DNA of 64,000 bases from Monarcha castaneiventris obscurior (GCA_026261815.1 JAMPIT010000510.1:16588001-16652000), one strand, 5' to 3'. Counted from the stretch's first letter, positions 13,441-24,700 are shown. The notes: a model not told the origin generated them from the sequence alone. Made by a program: numbers and translations.

Positions 13441-13685
13441 CATGAACTGATGAAGCGTGAATTCAGTGAGGAACAAGCAGAGTGGGATGCACAGGGTCAT
13501 TGTTGGTGCCCAATAATCAAGTGTGCTCCTTCTCCTGTCCTGAGCACCCGTCCTGATGGAATCGAGCCCGAGTCATGGCCTGGTTTTAGACATCTGGAGG
13601 GGTGGAGGACACTCTTGAAATGGGAAAATAATACCTATCTTTGAAAGGACAGGTGATAGCAGTTAATGAAAATTTATATATCTGC

Positions 13686-14243
13686 ATGCCCAGCCAAGGC
13701 CAACCCATCACAGCCCCTCTGCTCTGCTCTGGTGAGACCCCATCTGGAGGACTGCATCCAGTTCTGGAACTCGCAACATAGAAAGGACATCCACCTGTTG
13801 GAGCAAATCCAGAAGAGGCTCACAAGTTGATTAGACAGATGGAAGACCTCTCCTATGAGGAAAGGCTGAGAGAATTGGGATTGTTCAGCCTGGAAAAGAG
13901 GCTGCTTCATAGTGACCTAATTGCAGTCTTCCATTACCTGCAAAGAGCCTACAGGAGATGGGAGAGGGACTTTCTACAAGGGCACGTAGTGACAGGATAA
14001 GGGGGAATGGGTTCACACTGAAAGAGGGTAGGTTTAGATTAGATATGAGGAAGAAATTCTTTACTGTGAGGGTAGTGAGGCACTGGAACAGGCTGGTCAG
14101 AAAAGCTGGATATGTATGCCCCCTCCCTGGGAAGTGTTCAAGGCCGGGGTGGATGAAGCTCTGAGCAACCTGGTCTTATAAAAAGTGTCCCTGTCCACAG
14201 CAGGGGAGTTGGAACTTGATGATCTTTCAAGGTCCCTTCCAAC
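13686..14243 (+). mobile_element. CR1 LINE, 5'-truncated, + orientation, cut off by an LTR
   Basis: About 560 bp follows the CR1 consensus: 'gaccccatctggaggactgcatccagttctgg', 'gaggaaaggctgagagaattggg', 'ttcagcctggaaaagaggctg', 'gaagaaattctttactgtgagggta', 'gatgatctttcaaggtcccttccaac'. It stops exactly where the LTR at 14,244 begins, lacking the usual tail after 'ccttccaac'. It follows the end of the ERV pol relic. Confidence 0.93.
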
Positions 14244-14675
14244 TGTTGAGGAATACATCTGGTGCAGGTAGCTGACTTGTAAACTGCAGTTAAAAGATGC
14301 AGATTGAGCTCTGGGTGGGAGCCCAGACAGGAGGCAGTGAACTGCCACCTCTTTGCGTAACAATACGCATGAAGATGAGTGGCTAGCCAGGTGAACAGAC
14401 ACAGCAACACAGCAGGAATGGAAGACTCAGAAGGGAAGACTCAAGAGGAAGAGCAAGACTTGCTTTAGACTGTGATGTATAAAAGCCCAGGAGTTCCTTT
14501 GTTTTGAGATCCCTCCTCAGAGGCACCAGCCCAGGCTGTTTCTGTGTTACTATGCTGTTAATAAATTGCTTTATGGAGCAAGGTATCGGAGACCTGGGGT
14601 CGAACCTGTGGGAATCTGGAGTGCAGAGAATATTTCTCTGTCTGTTTTGGAGAACTTAACCCCCCCTGGACAACA
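14244..14675 (+). mobile_element. Retroviral LTR (probably solo), + orientation
   Basis: A 432-bp block bounded by perfect 5-bp inverted ends, TGTTG...CAACA, with a TATA box (TATAAAAG, 14,478-14,485) and a polyadenylation signal (AATAAA, 14,560-14,565) spaced as in a retroviral LTR. No primer-binding site follows and no polypurine tract precedes; the left neighbour is a CR1 3' end. No matching target-site duplication flanks it, so it may be a solo LTR with a rearranged edge, or the 3' LTR of the degraded provirus to its left separated by the CR1. Confidence 0.8.
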
Positions 14676-15636
14676 CTGTTTTTGACCTTTATCCATGGAG
14701 AAAGTTGCCTACGCTCTGGGAAGAATTAAAATTTACACAAGTGTGAACTAGGTAATAGAATATTATGTAAGAATGTCACAGGGTGAAGAATTTAGAGTTT
14801 TTAGGTTTGTTAATATAGTAAATAGATAAATAGTGAGGACTGTTAAGATGGAGGATTGTTGTAGTTTCCAGACCTTCTTCCTTCTCCTTCAGTCCCCCAT
14901 ATTCTGCAGCAAAAGTAGTTTAGGACAATTGGATAGAAAATTCCGCAGTTCCTATGTGACAAAGTGATTTACTAAACATTGGTGGAAAAGTAAAAATATC
15001 TTTTGTTTTAAGCTCCTATTGGATAATTTACCTTTAAAAGAGATGTAACATCTTGATACTGCATCATTCTAAGCATTCTCTGCTTTGTGCTATGTCTGCA
15101 TTATGCTGGGAGTGCTATCTCTCACTGATAAAACTTAAATAAATAACTATCTGGAAAAGCAGTTAATGCTGGACTGTCCCGTTTGTCTCCAGGGCTTCTG
15201 GCAAGGACTCTAGAATTCTCTCCTATCAGGAGAGGCCTAATTAAGACATGGAACATGTCAGAACCAGTAAGGAAACCTGGTCTGACTGTGAGTCACGTGT
15301 GCAGGGAGTCAAGCGAGGCACCTGTCAGATCACTGGAGCTACCCGCAGTGAAGGAGCTTTGGTCCCAGAAATTAGTCTCTGGCACTGGGAGAGTGACTGT
15401 CAGAGATTCTCATGAATGGTCATACCGGGAAGTTTCTGTAACACAACCCAGGCCAGTCTATGACTTGCAGACCCCCAAGCAGTTCAAAACCTCGAAAGTG
15501 CAAACAAGAAACAAATACATAACAACAGCAACTTCCATTTTTGTTTAAACATTGAGATTCTTTGTATTTATACAAAATACAGATCCTATCCCTCCTTCAG
15601 CCCCAGAATCATCTGCAGATCATTGATCTTTCCTTA
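14676..15636. other. RFXAP 3' flank and putative 3' UTR
   Basis: The stretch lies downstream of the RFXAP stop on its transcribed strand. I see no canonical AATAAA on the - strand close to the stop; a TATAAA variant occurs around 15,570 in an AT-rich part. A 121-codon + strand frame (15,183-15,548) overlaps it and resembles nothing known to me. Confidence 0.35.
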
Positions 15637-15747
15637 TTACCCAGGTGCTCCTTGAAACTGTTGCTGCCTTTGTTCCAAAGCTTGTTGACTTAACAGTTGC
15701 TGCTGTTTCTGTAGGAACTGCACTACTTCTGGGCTTCTGAGTAGGGA
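15637..15747 (-). CDS. RFXAP: RFXAP coding exon 3 (terminal)
   Basis: The exon follows a strong acceptor (CTTTCTCTCTCTTTCAG) and encodes SLLRSPEVVQFLQKQQQLLS then a glutamine-rich end, QQALEQRQQQFQGAPG and TAA at 15,637-15,639. This corresponds to the C-terminal Gln-rich helix of human RFXAP used for contact with the other RFX subunits. Confidence 0.95.
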   Translation of the reverse strand, partial: SLLRSPEVVQFLQKQQQLLSQQALEQRQQQFQGAPG

Positions 15748-18700
15748 CTGAAAGAGAGAGAAAGTGAACTTTACAAAACTCACATATGTTAAATAGTTCC
15801 CACAATAATATTTTTCTATTACACAAATTTACACGTTACCCACTGCTGGTGTTTAATTAACCCCAGCAGAGAAGCATCAGCCTCTTCCTCCCTCCCGCCT
15901 TACTGCAGGATGAAGCACTGCCCAGCAATAACTAAAACAGCACTGCTTTATCAACACTCTTTTTATCACAAACCCAAAGCACAGCCCCATACAAGCTAGT
16001 GTGAAGAAAATGAACTGTATCCCAGCCAAAACCAGTACACCCATACAAATAAGAGTTCAATTAAATGCTGCAGAGTTACAAAACACACTCACAAAAGACA
16101 CCTAGGAATTGTTTCAGGACATCAGCAGGTAACCAGAAACAGCATGAATACATATCCTGAAAGCACATCCAGAAGGTAAAGCATATGCAGTATTGCAAAA
16201 ACCCCTTAAGTATAGCAAACAGTAGTAATCTATCGATATACTAGAACCAAAACATCTTTCAATTGTGCTTCAGTTCCACTATTGTGTTTCAACTGAGCTA
16301 ATTTCTACATTTCCCACTGCAGATAGTTCACAAATTCTTTAATAAATGAGTAAAATATTGTAATTCTGCAGCAAAGCTCACATGCCTGTCAGAGTTCAAG
16401 CATCAGGACTATGCCCATATCACATCTTTTAGTTTTAAGCAGTCCTGTGAGGAGTGGGGAGTTGGACTCAATGATCCTTAGGGGTCCCTTCCAACTCAAG
16501 ACACCCTTTGATTTTCACTGAGTGTCCAGAATTTCCCAGCATTTCAAAACAGCAGTCCATCCACAGGGAATGAGTTAAAAAACTCCTCTGCCTTCAATCA
16601 AAAGACAAAAGTATCTAAAAGTATTTGCATCTGGCTCCTGGCCTGAATAGTTGCAGTCTGTAATTCAACTCTCGTAGTTCACTCATTCCTGCACGGTGGC
16701 AGCACAAGTGATTGTGAGGTCAAATGGCAAATCACGCTGGGAATTGATCCTTCCAAAAACTAATTCAGGAAAAGGGTTATTCTTCATCTGAATGAGTTCC
16801 CTAGATGCTTGCTCATTATCCATGGTCATTTCACTGATATAACCAAAGAGGTACTGCAACTGCAAGTCAGAGGAGGAAGAGAGATGCAAGAACCAGATCA
16901 AGGAGAATCTGAATTTCAAGAATACTGAAAGGAAGCCTGAGTTCTCAAAAAGCCTTGACGTAATTTGTGCAAAAGTTCTCAACATCTATTAAAAGAGCTT
17001 TTAGTTGCTGTACTTCTATGAAAAATAATGCTTCATTAATAAGATACCTTTTAAATTTAATTAAAAGCCACATCAATAGAAACAGCCAGGAAAGGGGACA
17101 GGCAGTCAGTAAGTGGGGCATGAAGAACGAGATAATATGAAAACTACTCCATAGTTCATTACTTGTTTTCCTCATAAAAACTGAAAAAGCTATGAATACT
17201 CCTCTGAGTTTCAGTCATAATCATTAAAAAACTGCCATAATTGAGAAATAATTATGAATAAAGACATCTAGGTAGTTGTATACCTAAGACTGACATGATG
17301 TTTCTTTCAAGGCTTTCCAAATTTCTGAACAAGCGCTACAGCACTTTAATGAGAATTGTTAAATTCCTTTGCACAGGTAACAGAGAGAAGACAAACAGTC
17401 CCAATAACTTTTGAATAACAGGGATTGCAATAACATGCAGCAAAAAAGTTGTAATGAAGAAGCTGAACAAACTGTAGGTACTGACTAATTTCCCTGCACC
17501 AGGCTTAACTTGTTAAAGGAGAAACCAATGTTTAAAAAGCTTATGATACATGCCATCCATGCAGTCTGCAGATATTATAAATCACACTGCTTAGAGTTTG
17601 CTCTATCAACACACATATACACAACTTTAAGTGTGATATGATACATCTACAACTTCTAAAACACACCACAGTAAAGCTTACATCAGACCTAAAGTCCATT
17701 CACTGTTCTACCTAAAGCTTTGGTTTAACAAGCTAAAATCATGTCAGTTATACGATAGGCATTACTTATCCTAAAGACACCACCACATCTGTTACTACCA
17801 AAACTTCAGTTAATGTGGCAGTGATCATTACATTTAGTCACCTTAGTAATCTTCACAGAGAGGCTGAAATACACATCTCTGAAGCATGTTTCAAATCTGA
17901 AGATATGCACATGCAGTGTATGCTCATTAAACTGATTTTCTTTTTTCACAATGGTGACAGGTAAACATTACTACACTGCCTTTATTTATTTGAGTTCAAA
18001 ACCTCTCGAAAACAAGACTTACCAGCCTCTTTTTATTCAATACTTGTTCTAAAAGAGTAGGTCTTGCTGGGCGATCTCCAATGGATCCTGTTCTCTGCTT
18101 TGTAACAGACACCGAACCTTCAACATTATCCTGCACATGACAGAAAACAAAACAAAAAAAGGAAGTCAGACTATAAACTCTGATACAGTGATACACAAAA
18201 AATCCCAAAAGTAAAGAACATTTGCCTCCTTAATCTGCAAAGGAAAGTAACAGCACAGGAATGGCAATCTATCTATTCAAGATTTGGCCTCTTCTTTCTA
18301 CCACCTTTCACTATTTCACCAGTAAGACTGAAGCAGTGCAGCTGAGTTAGTCTTCTACACTGCAAAACTGAACAGGTTACTAGGGCTAGTTAATGGCTTC
18401 AATTTATCTTACTGCATTTCTTAAAAATGAAGTAATGCACAACAGGTCAGTCTCCAGCTTCTGAAAATGAGTATTTACTATTTGTAATTGGGCAGGAACA
18501 ACAATAATCCTTGTAGTACCAAAACAAAACAGACTTCAGAACAGTATTATGAACTCGCCAAAGCCATAGGTTTGGGGTTTTTCATGGGTTTTTGTTTGGT
18601 TTTTTGTTGGGTTCTTTTGGCAGGTTTATTCTGTTCCTTTTACAATCACCAGTCATCTGAATTAAGACATATGAATACAACATGGCTCTACAATCTGCTC

Positions 18701-21312
18701 TATAAAACATACCAATGGTTTGGAAAATTTCAACCAATGTTGAATCCTATGTGTATTACATTCAAAACTTACTGACAATTCCATTTACCTGAAAGGTTTC
18801 AAAAGCAAGAACAAAGAAGTATCCCAGAATCTTTCACTTCTACCCTGTCCACAGAAGTGAAAAATGAAACTTCTACTAGGAACTTCTACCGAAAATGGCC
18901 TTAATAGAGACCACTGCAAAAAACCAGTAAGTTTAGCACTAACTATCCTGCTTTCTTCTGCAAGTTCAGGCCTTAATTTCCTTACGTTCAAAGCAACCTG
19001 CACTTGCAGAAACCGGGAAAAGAAAACGCATCCTCTTCCAACATGCAATAATCACGATTTCGTGTTACAGATCAAGAAGTTTTAACCCATCACTACATGA
19101 AATGCAGCATTTTTACCCTTCTCCCACACTGTCCTCTTTTCTGAACTAGCACAGGTGTAGATACATCATGAATTGAGCGGGATGAACTATCAGGGAAGGA
19201 AGAGAGAAAAGGGAAAGTCATGCTGGTATATAAATCTAGAATTCATTCTCATCTTGAATTGAGTGCAGCTTCTCTTCCCTCATTGAAAAGAGAAGCAGCT
19301 ACTAGAGTTAGAAGAGGCTCACAAAACAGCAAGGATGATAAAAGTGCATAACTTTTTCCTTGGAAACAAGCATGCTATGCCTTTTCAATGCAAGAAGGAA
19401 AAAACTTACAGGCAAGCCTTCTTCCAAGTAAGTATCACAAACTGAAGAGGAATTAATTGTTCTGATGTAAACACTACCTGACAGATTAGGTTGACACCAA
19501 CAAGATTCAAAAACCAGAAGAAGAGTATTCACCCCAGGCAGCAGACCTGAAGAAACTACCAGAATGTAACAGATGCTCAGAGCTTACCAGGGTTCAACAA
19601 AAATCCAAAATACTGTATGGAACATGTATCACTTATAGTTACAGAATACATCAGAAAACCTCAGCAAGTCGTTTGACCTGAAAGAGGAGAGAATATTCCC
19701 TAGCAGCACCACATACACTTCTTTCAAAGCACCTGCCTCATGGCTTTTACAGACATACAAAAAGATTCTTTTGTGTGACACACAGTATGGTTACTACTAT
19801 AGTTACATGAAAAAAAACAGAAACAGGAGAAGATTTTTGATGGTCACTTTGCAGTTAGATCAATTCCCACACACGACTCCAGAGACAGCTATGCTGACAT
19901 AAAAGGGTTGTTTTTAGCAGGAGTGCCAAGATTTTTTTTTCTTCTGGCAGCCTCAACTTTATACCTACCCCTTTGAACACAAACCAGTCAGCACCTTCAA
20001 GTGTGAAACTATTTCCTTTTTCTATGTCATCTAAATACAAGATCTGAAACACTAACTCTGCACAAGTGACCATCAGAGAAGCGTGTGGTCCTACCTGAGT
20101 CACAAACTGTAGGAAAAAAAGAAAAAAGTTGAACGGTACCATCAGTTTTCTCACTGATAGTATTTCCCCATCTAAACAATACACATAAGCTTATGCAAGT
20201 TAAGTATGAACTAGCAGTGGTCTAAATAGCTACCTGCCATTTAATATAAAAGTAATAACCAAAAAGCATCCTACAGAACCTACACAACTGATTTTTATGT
20301 ACCTGACACCCAACGGCCTTCTTGACTTTAAAACTTAAACACTTCAACACCAGCTGACCAACAAGTCCGACATCTCTCTTAGATCTATCCTTTCCTACCG
20401 CGGAAAAAACAAGAAAAAAGCGCCACGCTGCACAGCGAAGCATCTTCTACCGATATTTCTTTTCCTGAAATCTTCTGGTACAGCTCTAAGCTTCTACAAT
20501 TTATGTCAGAGCTAAAAAAAGACGGGGCTTGCCCTGGCAAACAGGAGGAAGAGCGAGCTGTAGGGCGGCCCTAGACTCCTCCCCTTCCTCTGGAAAGGTC
20601 CCATTCCGTCTGGCAGAAGGCGGCTTTCCAGGGAAGCCCCCACTCCCAGGCTGCCCCCGAGGATGGCCCGGCCGAGGCCGCGCCGCCCCCGCCTCACCTC
20701 GGCCCGCGGGCCGCCCCCCGCGGCCGCCGCCCCGCCGCCCCCCAGGGCCTGGTCGCTCTTCTTGCGCTTGTACTTGTCCTTGTAGATCTTGTTGCGGTGC
20801 CGCTTGCACATCCAGGGCTTGCGCTGCTTCACCACCTGCGTGGTGGTCTCGCTGCAGCCCTGGTACGTGCAGCTCTTGCACTCGCCGCCCGCCGCCGCCT
20901 CGCCGCTCGCCGCCCCCGCCGCCGCCGCCTCCTCCTCCTCCAGCTCCTCCAGGCTGGCCGTACTCTCGCCGCCCGCCGCCTCCGCCTCCTCCTCCGCCAC
21001 CTCCACCTCGCCGGCGGCCCCCAGCTCGTAGAACACCATCAGGCCGCCGCTAGCGGAGGGCGGCAGCTGCGGGTCGGCGCTCGGCTGCAGCACCACCCCC
21101 CCCGCCCCGGCCACCTCCTCCTCGCCGCCGCCCGGCTGCATCACGAGCAGCGTCAGCTGCTGCTGCTGCTGCGGCGGCGACGAGGAGGAGGAGGAGGAAG
21201 CGGAGGAGGCGGGAGCGGCGGCGGGGCTGCCCCGCAGGGCGGCGGTGCCCGGCCCGGCCGGTCCCGGAGCGCGCCGGCCCCGCGCCTCCGCCGCGCCGCC
21301 CGCACCGCGCAT
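15637..21312 (-). CDS. RFXAP: RFXAP, regulatory factor X-associated protein (three exons)
   Basis: RFXAP is a nuclear subunit of the RFX complex with RFX5 and RFXANK, which binds the X box of MHC class II promoters and recruits CIITA; loss in humans causes bare lymphocyte syndrome group D. The coding sequence joins complement 21,312-20,698, 18,130-18,023 and 15,747-15,637, giving 277 residues (human 272). Order: Ala/Ser/Gln-rich N-terminus (1-52), conserved LTLLVMQP (53-60), acidic segment (about 101-128), Cys/His cluster (C145, C148, C153, C169, H172) with a basic nuclear-localisation-like stretch (162-186), conserved KQRTG.IGDRPARPTLLEQVLN (exon 2) and Gln-rich C-terminus (exon 3), the part known to be needed for complex assembly. 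An in-frame ATG at 21,378 would add 22 residues; I prefer 21,312 because the length then matches human, but neither has a good Kozak context. Confidence 0.95.
16443..16518 (+). mobile_element. Short CR1 3' end in RFXAP intron 2
   Basis: About 75 bp with 'ggagttggactcaatgatccttaggggtcccttccaactcaag' matches the extreme 3' end of CR1 elements; the terminal repeat is eroded. It is inserted antisense to RFXAP. Confidence 0.8.
16683..16859 (-). other. Candidate alternative terminal exon in RFXAP intron 2
   Basis: On the RFXAP strand, a pyrimidine-rich acceptor (CTCTTCCTCCTCTGACTTGCAG, ending at 16,860) is followed by 58 open codons and a TGA at 16,683-16,685. The predicted peptide starts LQYLFGYISEMTMDNEQ and ends TCAATVQE; its composition looks like a folded protein, but I recognise no family. 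Joined to RFXAP exon 2 (phase 0) the frame would stay open. It could equally be a chance frame behind a cryptic acceptor. Confidence 0.2.
18023..18130 (-). CDS. RFXAP: RFXAP coding exon 2
   Basis: This exon has 36 codons, from DNVEGSVSVTKQRTG to LEQVLNKKRL, flanked by an acceptor (T-rich tract ending TGTGCAG, just above 18,130) and a donor GTAAGT (18,022-18,017). Both junctions are phase 0, so skipping it would keep the frame. The segment GDRPARPTLLEQVLN is the most conserved part of the protein. Confidence 0.95.
18131..20697 (-). other. RFXAP: RFXAP intron 1
   Basis: A 2.6-kb intron, GC-rich for its first 200 bases (part of the CpG island) and AT-rich after that. I see no repeat or internal gene. 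Donor GTGAGG; acceptor after a long T-rich tract. Confidence 0.9.
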
Positions 21313-21600
21313 GCGCCCCGGCCGCGCTCGGGGCGGGGCCCCGGTGATGGCGGCACCGCCCCTGTGGGGAGCTCGCATGGAGCCTTCACCGTCGCTGATG
21401 GGGTGAAGCCCTTGGGGCCGTGTGGGAGCCGGCGGTGCGGCCTGGCCCCGTGGGGTGTCCCACCCGCAAGCGAGAGGCAGCGCCCACGATTGGTAGATGC
21501 TCGTGCTCGAAAGGAGCGGCAGAAGTTAGAGGGGCTGCAAGCAATCAGAAAGTTTTGTTAGTCTATTGCGCGCTTGGCGTGGGAATTGGTTTCTTAGTCC
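20530..21600 (-). promoter_or_regulatory. RFXAP: RFXAP CpG-island promoter
   Basis: About 1 kb of very GC- and CpG-rich DNA covers exon 1 and its upstream side, in sharp contrast to the AT-rich flanks. On the RFXAP strand there are CCAAT boxes at 21,489-21,493 and 21,585-21,589 and a GC box (GGGGCGGGGCC on the + strand) at 21,331-21,341. No TATA box is evident. This is the layout of a broadly expressed TATA-less promoter. If transcription starts below the 21,489 CCAAT box, the leader includes the ATG at 21,378; if it starts at the GC box, it does not. Confidence 0.75.
20698..21312 (-). CDS. RFXAP: RFXAP coding exon 1
   Basis: This exon carries 205 codons and ends ...GPRAE at a GAG|GTGAGG donor (donor G at 20,697), phase 0. 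It is extremely GC-rich, with Ala, Ser, Gln and Glu runs encoded by GCC/GCG, AGC-type and GAG repeats. It contains LTLLVMQP and the C-x2-C-x4-C ... C-x2-H cluster followed by lysine/arginine-rich sequence. Reading through the donor stays open to 20,512, which is an artefact of the GC-rich intron start. The alternative upstream start extends it to 21,378. Confidence 0.93.
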
Positions 21601-21646
21601 CTGCTGTGTAAGCACGCGGCGATGGGTTTTGAATAAAGGGGTACGG

Positions 21647-21753
21647 TGAAAGAGAGAAGAGAGAAAGAGAGAATTAAAGAGGGGTAGTGGGGGTTGAGAG
21701 AAGAAAATAAAGGAAAAAAAGGAAAAAAAAAAAGGAAAAGAGAAAAAAAGAGG
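21647..21753 (+). repeat. Purine-rich (GA/A) tract upstream of RFXAP promoter
   Basis: About 107 bases are almost all purine on the + strand, including an uninterrupted 45-base purine run (21,709-21,753). It sits just upstream of the CpG island. Confidence 0.85.
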
Positions 21754-24700
21754 TGCTGCTCAGGCTTGGAGCGGGGTATCTTGCCATGGACAGGTTTCTT
21801 GCTTTCTATGCAAATAAATTATCGTGCGCAGTCTGTGCTTTCAGATCTTTTCGGAAATAGGTCGGAGGGCTTCGAGGCACTCGGGTGGTCTTGATCTCCT
21901 CCCGTAGTCCATGCCTACATCTTGGCCTCATTCCTGTGCTGTCTGATACTGTGTTGTGCTTATCTCCCGGAACTACAACAAGGGTGTTTGTCCTGGAAAT
22001 GTGCTGCCCTCCCTCCGCATGGTCCCTGTCTCCAGCCACATCTTGTTCTTTCTCACAAAGTGCTAGCACCAACAATCCTTGTCTGTTAGTGCGAACAACC
22101 CTCGGTTGCCTCCATGGCTATCCAGCTACCATTTTTTGAGACATACACTTCCCATTATCTTCCGGGATTCTACTCCCTGTGAGCCTGTTCAGCCTCCTGT
22201 CCTGCTGTGCTGTTCAGGCTATCCAGACCTAAACTTTCGTGCCCTGCCTTTCACACGTGCTGTCTCTAGGCTGTCCTTGTGTCCTTGCTCTTCATCCACT
22301 GTCACTTGAGAGTGCAGATACAGGGATTCAGTTTGGCTTCTCCCACTTAGCCTTTTTGTTGCCTCTAGCTTGCTTTTCCCTTGTAGCTGTCAGCATGCTG
22401 CTCCTTGCCCTTCCTTCCTTTGGGTATTGATTCTCTCCTTGGGTTATTTCTGCATGGCTGCAGGGAAGTGCCACTGACTTCCATCTCCTTGATCAACTGC
22501 TATTGGCCCCCCCTTTATTTGTCTTACCTCCTTACTCTCTGTGGGATCTTGCCTTTCTCATTGCACACAGAGGTTTATCCCATATTAAAACCACTGCGGA
22601 CTCTATTTATTCCCTCGCAAGTACCACAGCTCCCTTTTCCTGTCAGTAAGATAAAGGATTATGCTGTTTGCAGTGGTAGCCATTCTGCTTCACCCTCGAT
22701 CTTGTCATAATACACTTCTCTCTCATTTGTCAAAATAGCTAATGATGGGTATAGTCCTAGAAAAATCGCAGTGAAGTGAATAACTCTGTCCTCATTGCCT
22801 TTGACCAAACAGTCATCTTTCACATGGGCAAGATGACCTCCAGCTCCACGGTTTAAACTGGAATTACAGACTATTTTTGTCAGTGAAGACTTACTTTCCC
22901 GACATCTGCTTCCGTGTCTTTTTCGTCTCTGTTACAGCCATGCTGGGACAACTTGCCAGAAGCTTTCCTTAGGACTCAGCCTTGTGTTTGTGTCAGTAGT
23001 GAAACATGTAAAAATTACACATGACCTTGTTTTCTTCCTGCTTCTTAACTATTTTGATGTTGTTACAAATTGGTTTTTTTCAAATTATAGGTCCATTGAA
23101 ATAATTTTAGTTTATTGCTTTTGCTTTAAATGAATTTTGAAAGAATGTCTTCCTAAAATTCAAAGTGCTTCTGACATTAATTAAAATAAAAATCCAAAGT
23201 ACCAATGAATCAAAATCAATCACATTTTTCTCCAGCCACACTCCCTGCACATACACACACCATAACTAATTAAAAGAAACAGGAAACTGATAACCTTTAA
23301 ATCCCAGGTAGATGAGTTGTTCAGGCCCTTCATCACCACCACTTCTGCAAAGCCCCACTGGGACAGCAGGGTTTGGCACGGGCCAGTCTGACCAGCAGAC
23401 TGAAGCAGTTAAGGGCTACATGAGAAAATTATTCATGGAGTTTAGGTTTCCAACCAAATGCTTTGCTGAAAACTCCCTCCCTTTTAGAATAAGTTGAGTT
23501 CTACATTAGACAATCTGGTAACACCTGGGGATTTCATTGGAGACTGTGCCTGGAAGCATACTTAACTCCATGGTTCTCATTTTCCTCTTCTGAAGAACAG
23601 AGAACAACAAAAAGCCACAGAAAACTAACAGTACATTACAAAGATTTTGAAGGGGTTAATTAATTAGCTAATCAATTTTCTATTTAATGAGTCTAGTGCT
23701 GTACTGGAATGTGTAGTATTATCCAATTTTTTTAGCCCAGAATGTTGTAATCTGCTTTCTTGAGGGCATAGAAACATACACAGGAAGTAAATTAGTGACG
23801 GCTAACAAATCAAATCCTTGAAAAGCTGCCACTGGTGTTCTTTTTTTTTTTCTGCCTGGTTTGCTCAGAAAAGAGAAACACTCTGATGGAAAAGAAATTA
23901 AAAAAAAAAAAATAGTTGTTTCCTTGGGCTGCACTTCTGTAAATGTGGCCGTTGGAGAAGGAAGGTCATGTTTGGAAAATTTTATCACCAGTCTGTTCAT
24001 CATTGCTATCCAGCCAGGTGCAGTCATATCATGGTTTGTATTCCCAGTACAATTAAAAAGAGGTGACAAATACAATTATTGAAATGTAATAAGTTCATTT
24101 GTCCTTAGGCTGACATCTCTAAGTAAATATTTAAATAATTCTCTAATTGTCGGCTGTCTATTTCATTTGTGTTTGTGAAATAGTTCATTTTAATGTTCTA
24201 GATTTCCGTGTTAGTTCTTAATATCCAGTTCTTTATTGTCTCAGAAACAACATGTTTTAAAAAACAGATACAGGTTAAGATTCAGAGAGGTAGTCATCGT
24301 TGAAGAAGCTGATTTGTCCTGCTTACAAACCAAGATGATACTAAGGAGTATTGCTGAAGTAATATTTTCAAATATTTCTTTAAAGTTGCTTTAGCTCTTT
24401 TCTATGAGGAATGATATGATTTTTGTTCATTTAATATCTATCCATGTGTCTATCTATCTTGTACACAGAAATGCCCTTGACTTTATTGTGCTGTAAGAGC
24501 ACAGGCCATACGAAGAACTTCTGTGAGACATGGGACTCTGAAATTCATACATCATACATTCGTACATTGTGATAGCCCTACAAAGAAAGCATAATCTAAA
24601 TACAAACTTACTGCTTTTGGTTATTTGTTATAAAATTAACAGGCTGAGTCAAGGAGAGCATTTGGGTTTTTAAAACAGAAGTGAGTGGTACTTGAAAGAT

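Larger units (their letters stand above)
10400..13660 (+). mobile_element. Degenerate endogenous retrovirus (internal pol region)
   Basis: Remnant of an avian endogenous retrovirus in + orientation. Recognisable in order: the end of reverse transcriptase ('FLGLVGFWRMHIPDY' near 10,640-10,690), RNase H ('YALFTDGSCRAAGNH' from 11,589) and integrase with its D, D, E catalytic context (about 12,727, 12,916 and 13,040-13,060). Frames change and stop codons occur throughout. No gag, protease, early reverse transcriptase or recognisable env is seen, and no 5' LTR is evident at the left end. A solo LTR (about 12,095-12,564) interrupts it. The assignment rests on protein motifs; placing it in a named ERV family would need a repeat-library comparison. 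Confidence 0.85.
15748..18022 (-). other. RFXAP: RFXAP intron 2
   Basis: A 2.3-kb AT-rich intron. It holds a short CR1 3' end at 16,443-16,518 and, on the RFXAP strand, a 59-codon open segment behind a good splice acceptor (16,683-16,859), described as a separate candidate. Confidence 0.9.

Noticed and set aside
20512..20697. Continuation of RFXAP exon 1 frame through the donor
   Set aside because: The human exon boundary, the GAG|GTGAGG donor and in-phase exon 2 show that this is intron.
20797..21561. 254-codon + strand open frame opposite RFXAP exon 1
   Set aside because: It is the mirror of GC-rich triplet repeats on the other strand, made almost wholly of Arg, Leu, Ala and Gly; RFXAP conservation explains the DNA.
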